Assembly (NCBI RefSeq): GCF_022201045.2
Contig: NC_068563.1
Location: forward strand, 26,757,001 to 26,821,000
Reading direction: 5' to 3'
DNA: 64,000 bases
Source of the DNA: Citrus sinensis
Taxonomy: Eukaryota; Streptophyta; Magnoliopsida; Sapindales; Rutaceae
Below, piece by piece: positions 12,297 to 23,698 of this stretch. The notes under the pieces are model-generated. The model was not told the DNA's origin. It made no database searches and saw only the letters and a program-made list of their open reading frames with translations. Both the position numbers and the translations under genes were made by a program. Every line of letters begins with the position of its first letter. Positions within the stretch are counted from its first letter, which is position 1.

Positions 12297-15052
12297 TGTA
12301 GGACTGTACCTTCTCAGCTGCTTTGCGTGATGGTCTTCCCATTGAGGATCTATGGGATAGCCGTGCTTCATTTCTTGAGCTACTAAATTCTTCATTTGCA
12401 GTGGATGAACCAGCTTGGATTGAATTATCTTCATGCATTGGATCATCCAGTGGCTGAGTTGCCGGGAGCTTAGAATCTTCAATCTCAAACAAGTTTTCTG
12501 TAGGTGCCCGCTCTTGGGATTTGAACCTAGCAGATTGCCGTCTCACACAACGCCTACAAACAGGAAAAGAAAACTTGGATTTTGAGAGAGGAAAAAAAGA
12601 AGGGGGAACAAATCTACCAGGAATGAGCTGTTGAAGCAAAATGAGAAAATGTTAAAGGATCAATAATGTGGATAAAAAAGCATGCACCCTTCAGCTTCAA
12701 CATAGCAATCAATCAATGAAGCACAGATTACAAATAATACATATAGAAGGACTTATTTTATATCTCAGCATGCAAAATGTTGCCCAGTGGTTGAGAAAGA
12801 TGCTTAGGAATTTTGCCAGGTTCTAGTAATAGACTACCAGAACATGCCCCTCGGTGACACTAAATGTGAACTAACCTTTTATTTTCGACATTCTCTTTTT
12901 CTGCCACTTTTTGACGTGTGGTAGAAGGGCCCATAGCTGCATGTAGTTGGCAAATGTCAAATTATACACATCAGGTAAAGAGAAAACGTAAGTCCCAAGA
13001 ATTCAGTAAAGCTATTATAAATCTCCTAACAATTACATTTGCATCTTGTACTTCTCCTTCTGTTGCGTTCACAAGTTTTGACATTTTCATTAGCTTTAGG
13101 CACACACTCTTCAATCACCTTCTCTCCGTCCTTAACCAACCAAGAAAAAGGAGTTTAAGTATTGTTCAGAACTGTAAATAGTTTAAATCATATAGCAGAC
13201 AAATAAAACGTGAAAATAACTTGTGCACCTGGGAGGCAGTATTTTCGCAGTTTGAATATGTTTTTCGCTGTAAAATAAAGGAGAATTCATTGATAATCAT
13301 ATAAAACGCATATTTTTAACAATTAACAAAAAGACCTCACTTTCAGTTGATTTTTTTGGTTAAATGTTTCATAACTGTAACTGTGAATCCCATACTGTGT
13401 ACTTCCAAGACTTCCAAGCGGCTGAAATTGTCATTGATGTAAATTCCATTTACCAATTAAGGTGATCAGTCACTTATTATTGGTAGGTATTTGTGCTGCC
13501 TCAGAGGGGAAACACACCAATGTTTTGTTGAAACAGAACCAAAGTGGATGCTGACACTGAAGCATAACAGAAATAGAGTCGATTGAAAAGGTTCCTACAG
13601 AGACTAAGTGTGCTGTCATTCTTGTATGCCATAAATCTGTGTGTTCCAAAACAGATAATTGTATGCTTTCGAACAAAGTTCAGAATCCTACTTAATTGTT
13701 AATACGCCCAGATATTTGAAATTTGGGTGAGAGCATGGATATCAACTAGAAATTCCCCTGTGTGCAGACATGAATACTCCTGTGTGCATAGGTTAATTAA
13801 TTCCAAGTTGAAGCCATGTAATTGTTCATACAGATAACAAACTCCACAACCTTAGTAAAATAGCAACTTTGTGAAGAGTGATGATTTTCAATGTTTAATT
13901 ACATACCAAAGTTCAGCAGGATGTTTATTCTTTCTTTCCGTAGAAGTTGCTTTAGGCTTGTACTCTATGAGGAAGGATCTTTTTAAAGACAGGCAATATT
14001 AGGATGAGACTATAATTTCTCAGAGCACACAAGTACTACACTAAGTAATTCGTCTGACTTGCTTTATATTGCTATGAGGCTACCACAAGATGTTTATCTG
14101 GTGTGCTATCAAGCAATTAGAGCAATCAAGTCTACAACATGATGATAAATACAAAATAAAAAAAAAAAAAACTAACCTCTTTCACAATGCTCTTTGCTTT
14201 AATTAAAGCATCCTTGCATACAAGTTCATGCTGTAGAGCTTTCACCTGAATGAGCAAAGTAGAATTGTTTTGAGTCATAAAAGATATGAGAGCAGGCGAC
14301 CTTTGTAATCGATGTCCTGTATCAAGAGTTACAGAATCACAAACTTACTTTTTCTCTTCCTAAATTGATCTCCTGCAAAATAATAAGAATAGAGTAAATA
14401 TCTCCAAGAACCATATATATTTCTACAAAGAAGATTGCCCACATATAATGTATAATGTGTAAAGCTAACAGACCGCTAGATACTGGCTGTTAGATTGAGC
14501 AAGATTCCAATTCTGCAGCTGCAATTTCTGAATGCTGATTCTCAGGTTGTGCAACTCACTGCTACTCAACTCGATGATTTTGCTGATCAATCAAAATTAA
14601 GAAGAAACCAAATAAAAGAAAAAAAATAACTCATGTATTGAAAGAAACAGAACAACGAAAGGATACTTTCTCTCCTCAATAAACCTCATCAATGTCGTCT
14701 TTTCCTGTTTCACATTCCAAAAACCAAAATAAATAAAGCATTTAAAGCTAAAGAACAAGAATAAGATAAGATTACAACTCACTTAACTAATTAAAAATTC
14801 CCTTTACTTCAAGTCAAGTAACCCACGTCACAAAAAAATAAAATAAAATAAAATAAAATAAAAATACCCAGATAAAAGTTTTACCTTAATAAGTTGATCA
14901 ACAAGGTCCCCAGAGGCTGGAGAAACCTGAGATGGCTTCTCTTCATGGCTCAACAAAACTTTGGGTCGTGACTGCGAATTTGTAATATCAGATAGCCTCC
15001 GCCTCATTATGCTGCCGAAACTCGATCTCTTTGCCATTCTTTCACCTTTCAT
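12253..15052 (-). CDS. SGO1: Shugoshin (centromeric cohesin protector), 10 exons
   Basis: Shugoshins recruit PP2A to centromeres and protect cohesin from cleavage in meiosis I. Reading the minus strand, exons are 15052-14885, 14704-14667, 14582-14474, 14372-14349, 14245-14177, 13421-13341, 13267-13229, 13130-13037, 12936-12876 and 12553-12253: 984 nt, 327 residues. All phases agree. The N-terminus has 'MAKRSSFGSIMRRRLSDITN', the usual plant shugoshin start. Exons 2-5 encode the coiled coil ('LMRFIEERNKIIELSSSELH' onward). The C-terminal exon has the basic SGO motif ('RRCVRRQSARFK', then 'GRPSRKAAEKVQSYKELPLK'). ATG 15052 is the first in frame; 15037 (MAKRSS) is an alternative. Exons 13421-13341 and 13267-13229 rest on splice sites and phase alone. 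A 28-bp tandem duplication at 12241-12296 changes the last residues. SGO1 rather than SGO2 is likely but not certain. Confidence 0.8.
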
Positions 15053-16664
15053 GTTTTCCACTTTCACTGGAAAAGAGAAAAAAAAAAAAAAAACACTCCT
15101 AACCCAACGCCTAGTGTAAATTCACAGGTATGTAAGGTATGTATGTATAAATAACAGAACTGTGACTACGTGTTCTTGAAAATCAAGATTGGAAAGCAAA
15201 TCACTGAAAATTTAATTAAAGAAAGCGAAAGCCTAATCTTTTTCTTTTGCTCAAAATCCCTATTCTTGATTTGTCTTTCTGAAAAATAAAGATTTGGAAT
15301 CCGAAGAGAAGGAGAGAAATGAGTGAATGAAAGGAATTTAAGAGAAAAGAGAAAGTGAAAGCGAAAGCAAAGGGTCTCTACCAAGGCGAAGGTGATGTTA
15401 GGTTCGGACGACTAACGGCTTTCCGAAGCAAAGTTCAACAAAGTTTATTAGACGACTCCGAACCTAATTTTAAACTTTCGAACCGGGAACCTCAACGGAA
15501 CCGAACCTGAGCCTTTCCACTTTTGGGCTTAAGGCAGGTTTTGAATGTTCAGATTTTGGGCTCCCTCCAAGCTTGTAAAAATAAGTTTATAATTATACAT
15601 GCCTAATTTTTTTTTAAAAAAAAGGGAAATGTTCTAAATTTGTTAAATTATTTTGATCTTTTTTGAACTTGAACCTTTTTCAAACTAAGTGAACAAAACT
15701 TGAATTCCTCGCTCTAAAATGAAATAGAATCATTCATTCTATCACAAACTTGAATTTCAAACTCCATTGGTTTTATTTGATTCGTTGTAAGTTTGTTGAA
15801 CCACCCGTGCCAATATAGTATAACTCGAATTTCTCACCTCATCTTAAACAAAAATTAAATTTAAAAAAAAAAATACTGTACTGAGGCAGTAATTACAAAA
15901 ACTTGCACTAACAATAGATACAATGACACTGTGGTTGAGTCTTAAACCCTAACCTCAATGCTATATGCTGCATTCCCACTTGTACAAAAATATTCATTTC
16001 CAGTGTCGACTTAGAGTTAGTCATTAGGCTGTTTCTCCAAATATTATGAAGTGCAAAACAGAACAGCTCATCAGCTGGGCACATTCAAGATCCAGTATTC
16101 CATGGAATTGTTACCATACAATCAGGCGGACGCAATAATGGCTGATAAAATTTCCACCAGCTCCTTCAGGTTTTCTTTCCCAAAACTGTCATGCAAACAC
16201 CGAATTCCCATGGTACCATGTTTCCAAATTTATGGTAAGATCTGTTAACTGTACTGGACCTGCAATACAAGGATAAGGGCAGAGACAGTTACCACCCTGC
16301 AAAGATACTTATAGCACATGCAAAATGACTTCATGACAAACCAGTTGTGTGGCCATGCAAAATGACTTCATGATAAACAAGTGCATGCAAACGTATGTGA
16401 AATTTTTTTTCAGTAGTTGGCTCCCTAAGGTATACCAGACAATGTTTAGCACCAATGGAGCCTCAAGAGATTTGCATTTTCTAAAGAGATTTTTAACACA
16501 TCTTCTGATTATAGAAACATGTATTTTTTCCCCCTTTTTTGGGCTAAAACCTGGCAATAGCAAATCACTGACCATTGATGTTTCCTAGTTTTCATTTATA
16601 TTTATGTTCCCAAAACTTGCCTTGGAACAAAAGTCCTTTTCATGAATTGCATATTGAATGATTA
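15053..16664. other. Shugoshin upstream region and 3' side of the ASAP1-like gene
   Basis: The first 400 bases probably contain the shugoshin 5' untranslated region and promoter (minus strand). The rest is intergenic and, near 16.6 kb, the 3' untranslated part of the next minus-strand gene. A short tandem repeat lies at 16317-16381, where 'catgcaaaatgacttcatga' occurs twice 37 bases apart. No coding region is supported. Confidence 0.55.
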
Positions 16665-19600
16665 TTAGTTGGTGGAGCCTTGTAATAGATAGGAGGCTTT
16701 ATTGCGAACCTGCAAGGTGGAAAGAAAATTTTAGGAAGAAAGACGCCAAAAAGCACTTGGCTGCAAAAGAGTTGTATGCCGAACCTTTGATGCATAAAGC
16801 CTCAAATCTGTGCTAGAGATTAGACAAGAACAATTTCGAAGATAAACACTCCACATTTCAGTCATCACTGGCTTTTCTTCCAACTTTGGACATGACAAAA
16901 GCCAGTTCTCTGTCAAAGCCAGATATATATACATCCTGAAAAGATCACATGTTTTGTCTTTCACATTGACTGTGATGAGCAAATTCAGTATTTCTTCTTC
17001 ATTGGTGATCTGAAGAGAATGAAGTAGAACCAGTTAGCATATATTTAATTTGCTTAATAAAAAGCATGCAATTAGTTTACTGCAACTGCAATTTAGTGCC
17101 ATATTTTATCTGACAACTTTCTGTAAAGGTTTTCCATTGGGCAATGGTCTTCCAATATGGGTTTATTATTCCCATCACATATCAATGCATTTGGGGTGTG
17201 TTTGGAACATAGCAGTGCATACTGCATAGTAATATAATACTATTCACATTAATTTATTGCTGACCTATATTCGGCAATTTTAGAAGCTGCATTATAATGC
17301 ACCACAATATGCCAACTTTTGACTCAATTAAGGCATTAAATATATTAACTTTTATTATAATACATAAAATATAAACTAATATATAAAATAATATTATAAA
17401 CAATTTAATATAATTAATAATAAAAATAGTAATAATCTAAATAATACTAATTTTATACACAATACAGTGTAACAACAAAAGTTGTATAACATTATTATAA
17501 TACAATGCTAATACAATACAATATAATACAATATAGTGTGTCAAACACACCCTTGAGATACCAATGGGTTCAACTACTGACATAGGACAATGGAATTTCC
17601 TAGATGGCATTTAATTAAAAAGAGAAAAAGAAAATTACTGAAACAGTGCCCATCAAGTTTTGATAAAAATGAAACAGAACAATAATTTGCCAGGAGAAAA
17701 ATACTGAGAACCTTCATTAGCCATCATATTTTGGCATGAATATTTCATTCAATTTGATGTTTAAGAACAAATTTGAGCTTCCAAAAAATAAGGAAATAAG
17801 TTACCTTATTTTCAAAAAAGATAACAAGAATCTGATAAGCAACCGCACTTCTGAGTTGCTTACAACGTTTGTTAACTCTTGAAATGCAGTCTACAACTCG
17901 CAAGCAGTTTATGTCCCTGGGAACCCTACATTCATAACATAAAGGAGCATTCAGCAAGCGTGAGAGAATTGGAGTAAAAATAGCAAACAGCCAAGGCCAA
18001 ATTATACAATACAACAATGAAACTTGGAGTTAGCAGTTCCAGATTTCCCCATGCTATCTAAACACAATAATTCCATTAATCGAAGGCCAAATGTCTTTTA
18101 TTGGAATGCCAGAGCTCAAACACCATTAATATAGACTGATGTGAATAGTTCCCTCTTGTAGCACTATAAATAAATAAAGTACCTGTTTGAGAGTTTTAGC
18201 AGAGAGCTTAAATAATCGATGCTTACAATTGCAAGTGTATTGAGCATTTTATCATACAAAATAAAAAATATACATTACAGTTTGCGGACATTTCAGTTTG
18301 GTCCAAATTCATGGAGCCTTGTCAAGGACACGAAATCAGGATTATTGTGTTAAACTTTAAAGTAAACAGCACCACAAAAACTATGCCTATTTTCCAGATA
18401 GCATAAAATCTAATAGCAAAAGGCAGTCACCTGCAAGCAAGAGATTTTGCTATCTTCTCACAGCTGGTATTCCACTCCTGGTCTGTGAAGTAACTGATAG
18501 CGGAGTGCATACATTCGTACAAAATTACAGACAAACCTTGAAGTCGGCGGTCTAAAAACAGACAAGTAACAACTTCAACCAACTTTTCAGCTTCCTTACT
18601 CGAAAACATAGACTTTTTACTCCTGTGAGGAAACTGAGAAAATCAATAACCTTAAAAAACAACATTTGCAGCCTTTTACTTGCAATAAACCATTTGAGAG
18701 CCTTAGATGTCACCAACCATGGGGCGCTTGCAGGTATCTCAGTATCTGTCACATACCTTACTTGACAGCAAGCAGCAGTAAATTTTACCCAGGCAATAAG
18801 ATTTTCTGGTGGTCCTCTATCTGCAGAATCTGGAAGGAAAACATCATAAATCTTGTGAGAAGATCAGGAATTAGAAAGGAGGAGATATTGCCTTCACAAA
18901 TAAGGTAAAAAATAAAGGGAAATTATCATTCGTATACCCTATAGATGCTCTGTTATCAAAAATACTACAACACTTCGAGGATATATCAATCGTCCACCCT
19001 AAGTTGACAAAATGTATCTGTCGTCCACCAAACCGTTACTTGCTGTTTAAATAGGATGACACCATAAGGGTAATTTGGTTTTTTCATATGATACAAGTGA
19101 TAATTTAAGGGTATACAAGTGATAATAAAAGAATTTAAGGGTATACGAATGATAATTTTCAAGGGTAAAATCGTCAATTCGCTATAATTCCGTTAACTTT
19201 CAAACAGCAGCTAACGGTTTGGTGGTCGGCAGATAACTTTTGTCAATTTAAGGTGGACGATTGATACACCCTCAAAGTGTTGCAGTATTTTTTATAACAG
19301 AGCATCTATAGGGTATACGAATGATAATATCCCAAAAATAAAACCCTCAAATTTAAGTGCCTTTGCTTAATAGTTGACATTTTGTTTTGTCATTCCAATA
19401 GGCAACTAAACCTTTTAAACACATAGTTGTTACATTACATATCAAGATAATTCAAAACCAGCAGCATTTGCCACATGTAAGTCATGCATGTTTGACCCTA
19501 CTCAACAGCACTCACATCAGGTTCTTGTGTAAGACACTGTAAACTCACAAATACATGAAAACAGCCATACATGTTCAATTTCCAGGGGAAAATAGCTGAA

Positions 19601-21419
19601 AAGCCTTACCAGTATTGTCTGGCTCTACGGTGGATGAAAACTCAGATAAAAACCCATATGCCACAAGAGCTTTTTCAAGGTCAGAGTAGCTTGGAAACCA
19701 ATGAATTTTAACAGGCACTGCATCAACCTGATAAAGTATGACATCACGTAAAAATTATAACTCAGAGTCCGAGGGTCCTAAATTGGAAAGCATATCTACC
19801 AGTCAACCATGTGATCGTTATACTACATCAATAAAATTCTACATGAAGTCAATAGAACGTGGATCAAGATCACCTCATTTTTAGATGAGAGAATAGCACA
19901 CCAGAATTCACAAGCAGATGCCCTTAACTCTTCTTTTGATGAATACAAAACTGATAAACCAAAGGATAAGAACATAAGAATTTGTCACATGACTTCCAAC
20001 GACAAGCTAGATATACTCACTTAGTTTAAAAGTCCAAGTGGCAATTGATTTTTCTACTTCACCACTTGCTAGGACCAACTTTGAGAGCCATCCGTTGACC
20101 AATAATCCTTCAAGGAATGCCTCCCCTGCAAGAACATATCAATGGAGCAACTAAATACAATGTTTACTCATGCACATTGCTTCTAAATGGTAGGAAAGCA
20201 ATATGCCTTAGATCGAACTCATATTCAAGCTACAAATTCATATGAATGTAAAGCTCTGTGAAAAATAACTAAGAAAGAAAAAAACGCAGAATCAAACAAC
20301 CTGTTTCTGTGCTGAGTTCCACCAAAGTATTGACTTTGTTATTTATAAAAGACCGCAAAAGTGAGCAACTTCCCAGCTTAGGAAAAACCAGAGGCGGTAA
20401 TGTTTCCTGTAATTAACAAAGAGGAATTTAACAAAAAGGGTTAATATCCGAAAAATAAGTTCCTATTCAAATCTTCAAAACAATAGGTAAGCATTAAGTA
20501 AAGTAGCACTCTGCACATGGAAATATATTACACGTACTTTATTTCCAAAGACTTGTAGACCCCACTCGGAGTTCTCTTCCTCAACACTTATCTCTTCCAT
20601 CTACATTAAAAATTAAAAAGAAAAGAAAAATTTAGTTTATGTCTTCAGTTACAAACAGGGAAAAAATGGTACATTAGTGAAATTAGAGTAAACAACTATA
20701 AGAAAAATTATAATATGCCTGATTTTGGCAGCTATTGACGATGTTAGACAGCAAAGCTTCCTTGCCATTCTCATCTTCATCGGAATTATAGTTTTTTTTA
20801 GCCTTAGCTGCCCGCTTCTTTTCTCTCTCAAGAATTTGACTTTTCTGTTTGTAGTGATCAGTCAACAGATCATCCAATCCAATAGCTTTTTTCCTGGCCA
20901 ACATCGAAAGGACATACATTAGCAGTGCAAATTGCACAACGCAACTAATTATCAAACAATATGATAAACTTGATTCACAGGCAATACACTCCACTGAGTG
21001 TCAAAAATTCTATTCGCTCAAGTCCTAAAACCAAAAACTGAAAAAGAGCAGTAGTCAACTGATGGGGTCCTCTGTAAACCTCAAAATTTCAATTTAATAC
21101 ATGAAACAGAACCATCAACCGTAGCCGTAACGAAAAGTATGAGACGATTATCACAAAACCCTAACAATCAAAAGGACCACTTTAGCATCAATGACACAAC
21201 AAGACGCTAAAACCCTAACTACCCGGAATATATTTTTGTCCATAATAAAATAAAAAACAGAATAATAAATGGAAGAAACACGAAATTCTGCATGCTTTTT
21301 TAAAAGGAAAAATAAAAAGTAAACGAAAAAAATAAAAAGCGATACCGTTTCTTGTTAACGACAGGGTTAGTGAGGAGAGGGTCTTCGTTTTCGAAATCAA
21401 GAGGATCGTCCAAGTCCAT
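16665..21419 (-). CDS. ASAP1/NSE5-like protein (putative SMC5/6 subunit), 12 exons
   Basis: Exons, minus strand: 21419-21346, 20893-20719, 20600-20538, 20406-20301, 20125-20021, 19950-19874, 19727-19610, 18820-18757, 18622-18431, 17925-17805, 17009-16785, 16709-16665. Together they give 1365 nt and 454 residues, with every phase consistent. The protein starts MDLDDPLDFENEDPLL, followed by a charged stretch ('REKKRAAKAKKNYNSDEDEN'). It continues as an alpha-helical, soluble protein ('KIHWFPSYSDLEKALVAYGF', 'LQGLSVILYECMHSAI', 'YIYLALTENWLLSCPKLEEK') and ends 'VRNKASYLLQGSTN'. I see no catalytic motif, signal peptide or membrane segment. Length and character fit plant ASAP1, which acts with SNI1 as the NSE5/NSE6-like part of the SMC5/6 DNA-repair complex. 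I name it from memory of the family, so the gene is firmer than the name. Intron 2 seems to begin with GC. Two MITEs sit in introns. Confidence 0.72.
17194..17552. mobile_element. 359-bp MITE with GGGTGTGTTTG ends, intronic
   Basis: The left end GGGTGTGTTTGG is matched by the inverse of the right end ...TCAAACACACCC. The trinucleotide TTG flanks both sides, as a 3-bp target duplication. The interior is very AT-rich with repeated 'aatac' and 'tataat' runs and no coding capacity. It lies in the intron between the exons ending at 17805 and starting at 17009 of the ASAP1-like gene. PIF/Harbinger-type MITEs have 3-bp duplications, but TTG is not their usual target, so the class is open. Confidence 0.6.
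18917..19333. mobile_element. 417-bp Mutator-type MITE, copy 2, intronic
   Basis: Same family and the same length as the element at 6289. It starts GGGAAATTATCATTCGTATA and ends with the near inverse, and is flanked by a perfect 9-bp duplication AAAAATAAA (18908-18916 and 19334-19342). It sits in the intron between the exons ending at 19610 and starting at 18820 of the ASAP1-like gene. The long inverted ends would fold into a hairpin in the pre-mRNA. Confidence 0.88.
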
Positions 21420-23698
21420 GATGAGCTTCTCCTGCGGTTTCTGGTTTTTGGACTTTGGAGCCAAATTTGGGGGTGAGAGAAAGCGAAGCGCCAAAAACTG
21501 CTACTCGCAGGCAGTAAAAACATTTTCAAAAGCACACGGCGCTCTCTCTTTTTTGTTTTTTTTTTTAAATTACCATGAGACGGTGTGTTTCAAATTTCGA
21601 TGGGCCATACCGGGTGGTAAGCCCATCAAGACCCGATTCAACACTGGATTTATCTTCTAGACACACCCACGGCTATTTCTAAGTCCATTCCAATAAACAA
21701 GCACCAGGTAATCCACGTCGAGAAAATGATCTCCTAAGCTTTATATAAATATCAAACACTGTTTTGTTATGAGATAAAATATATGTTTACTAAAAATGAA
21801 GAAAAAATGTTAAAAAAAACAATTTGCATGAAATTCATTATGCATTCCATTTTGCAGTGGTCGATATTATTATTATTAGGGAAATTATCATTGCACCACT
21901 TTTATTTTGCCTTATGTTCATCCAATCACTACAAAATTTTAACATGTATTTTACACCACCTTTCTTTTTACATTTGTATCAACTAGCCACTTTTGTATTA
22001 ACACTATTCAATAATTTTAATAAAATGATAATTTTATCCCCAAATAAATTAAAAGACTATTTTATTTTATAAAAACTTTAAAAAATAAAAAATTACAATA
22101 ATAAAAATATCCCTAAATTTAATAAAAATAAATCACAAATAGAGGTGCTCAACTGATTTTTACTAAATTTAGATTTTTACTAAAGTTTGTCTACACAATA
22201 AATAGCATTACATTTTTGATATGTTTGTAAAAAAAAAAAAAGGTAGAAATAATAATAATTATTTAGAGGACCACATTCATTGAAATTAATAATAAAAATT
22301 TATATAAAGGTATTTGAGATTTAGATTTAAAAAAATAATTAGAATAACAATTTTTATTAAATACAAAATGCTATTATTATTACAACAACAACAACAATTA
22401 GTGAGAGCTTTGATTGATCTCCTTTATTAAGGGTTTATCTTCTTCACATAATATGCAACGTGAGTCAACTGAAAACTAACTTATTTTGAGGAACAGTTTC
22501 TGAAATTGGTCGATCGGTGGTTACATGACGAAATTAGCATGTTAATAAATCTTGCCCAAAGGATCATTCGAATAACATGACTCTGAAGAAATTGAGTTGT
22601 TTGCTTACTTTGATTATTTTGTATTTTTAAGTCTCTTTTCCCCTCAAATTCATCCGTGATGTAAGGGAAATAAAGGATTTCATTTGTTTTGATGGGAATA
22701 AACTTCTCAATTAGTGTTCCATTTTTATAGCTATCCTTATTGTTTTCATAAATATCCTATTATTTTTCTTGATGTCAACAATTTCTCTGAATCTTATGTG
22801 CCTTTTAAAGTGATCGTGAGCGACTAAGAGAGAATTATTTTAAAAAAATTTTAAAGGGAGACTGTTAGTTCTCTTACCGAAATCAAAATATATCATTACC
22901 CTTATTGATTTTGTAATAAATAATAATTTCTTTGACGGTATAATTATGTAATATTATCTTTATTTTCAAATACACTTTTATTCATATTAATTATAAATCA
23001 AAAAATCATATAAAAAAATTAAGTACTAAAATTAAGAAAAAGTAATAATAAACATTTTCTCTTGTGCTTTTTTAAACATTTTTTTTTATATATTTTATAC
23101 TTCCACGATCAATTAAGAAGTAAATAATTTATTTACCCCTCTTCTCTTTTAAATTTTTTAAAATCATAAAAAAATTTTGATATCATGAAAACCGAATAAG
23201 TGGTATAAATAAATTTTAGTAGAAGGAAAATAGACAATCTTCTATTTTTAAACATTTTTTTTTTAGATTAATATTTTCTAGATGGAAGTAAGGAAGAAGC
23301 AACTAATTGTATGGGAGAAAATCCGGGGATTTTGCTAATAACAATGATCTTCATGTGATTACAGAATCCTCTCATAACACAAGTCAAAATTAGATTCAGA
23401 TCAATGAACAGATTCAAACAAACTGCCAAACCCCACTTACTCTTACCTCACCCGTGATTCAATATTCTTCCTCCTTTTATTCCTTAAATTATGGAAGTCG
23501 GCAAGGCATTAGAGATAAGTCTGAGAGTTAAAAATAATCAACTCAAAAAGCACTTTTGTATAATTCTGCTTTTGCAGTGCTTTTGAAAGCAAAGATGTAA
23601 AAGCTACTTTCACTCTTTGGAACTTGTAACTCTAATTCTTGACTATAAGTGTATGTACAGTTCAATCTCAATGCTTGTCTATTTTCACAATTTATACC
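21420..23698. other. Gene-free DNA between two minus-strand genes
   Basis: The left edge holds the 5' flank of the ASAP1-like gene, the right edge the 3' untranslated region of the MFS gene. The middle (about 21.7-23.3 kb) is very AT-rich with no supported gene. A sequence starting 'gggaaattatcattgcacc' at about 21880 resembles the tip of the 417-bp MITE family, but it lacks the rest of the terminal repeat and no partner end was found. Confidence 0.55.

Noticed and set aside
13918-13976. Possible extra shugoshin exon with TAG acceptor and GTATGT donor
   Set aside because: Its length breaks the reading phase with every downstream exon, whereas omitting it gives a continuous frame. It may be an alternative or dead exon.
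18552-18752. Open frame continuing smoothly from the ASAP1-like exon ending at 18757
   Set aside because: A strong GTATGT donor at 18757 and CACAG acceptor before 18622 restore the phase of the following exon; reading through leads to a stop.
21880-22420. Possible third copy of the 417-bp MITE
   Set aside because: Only the first dozen bases match; there is no partner end or target duplication.
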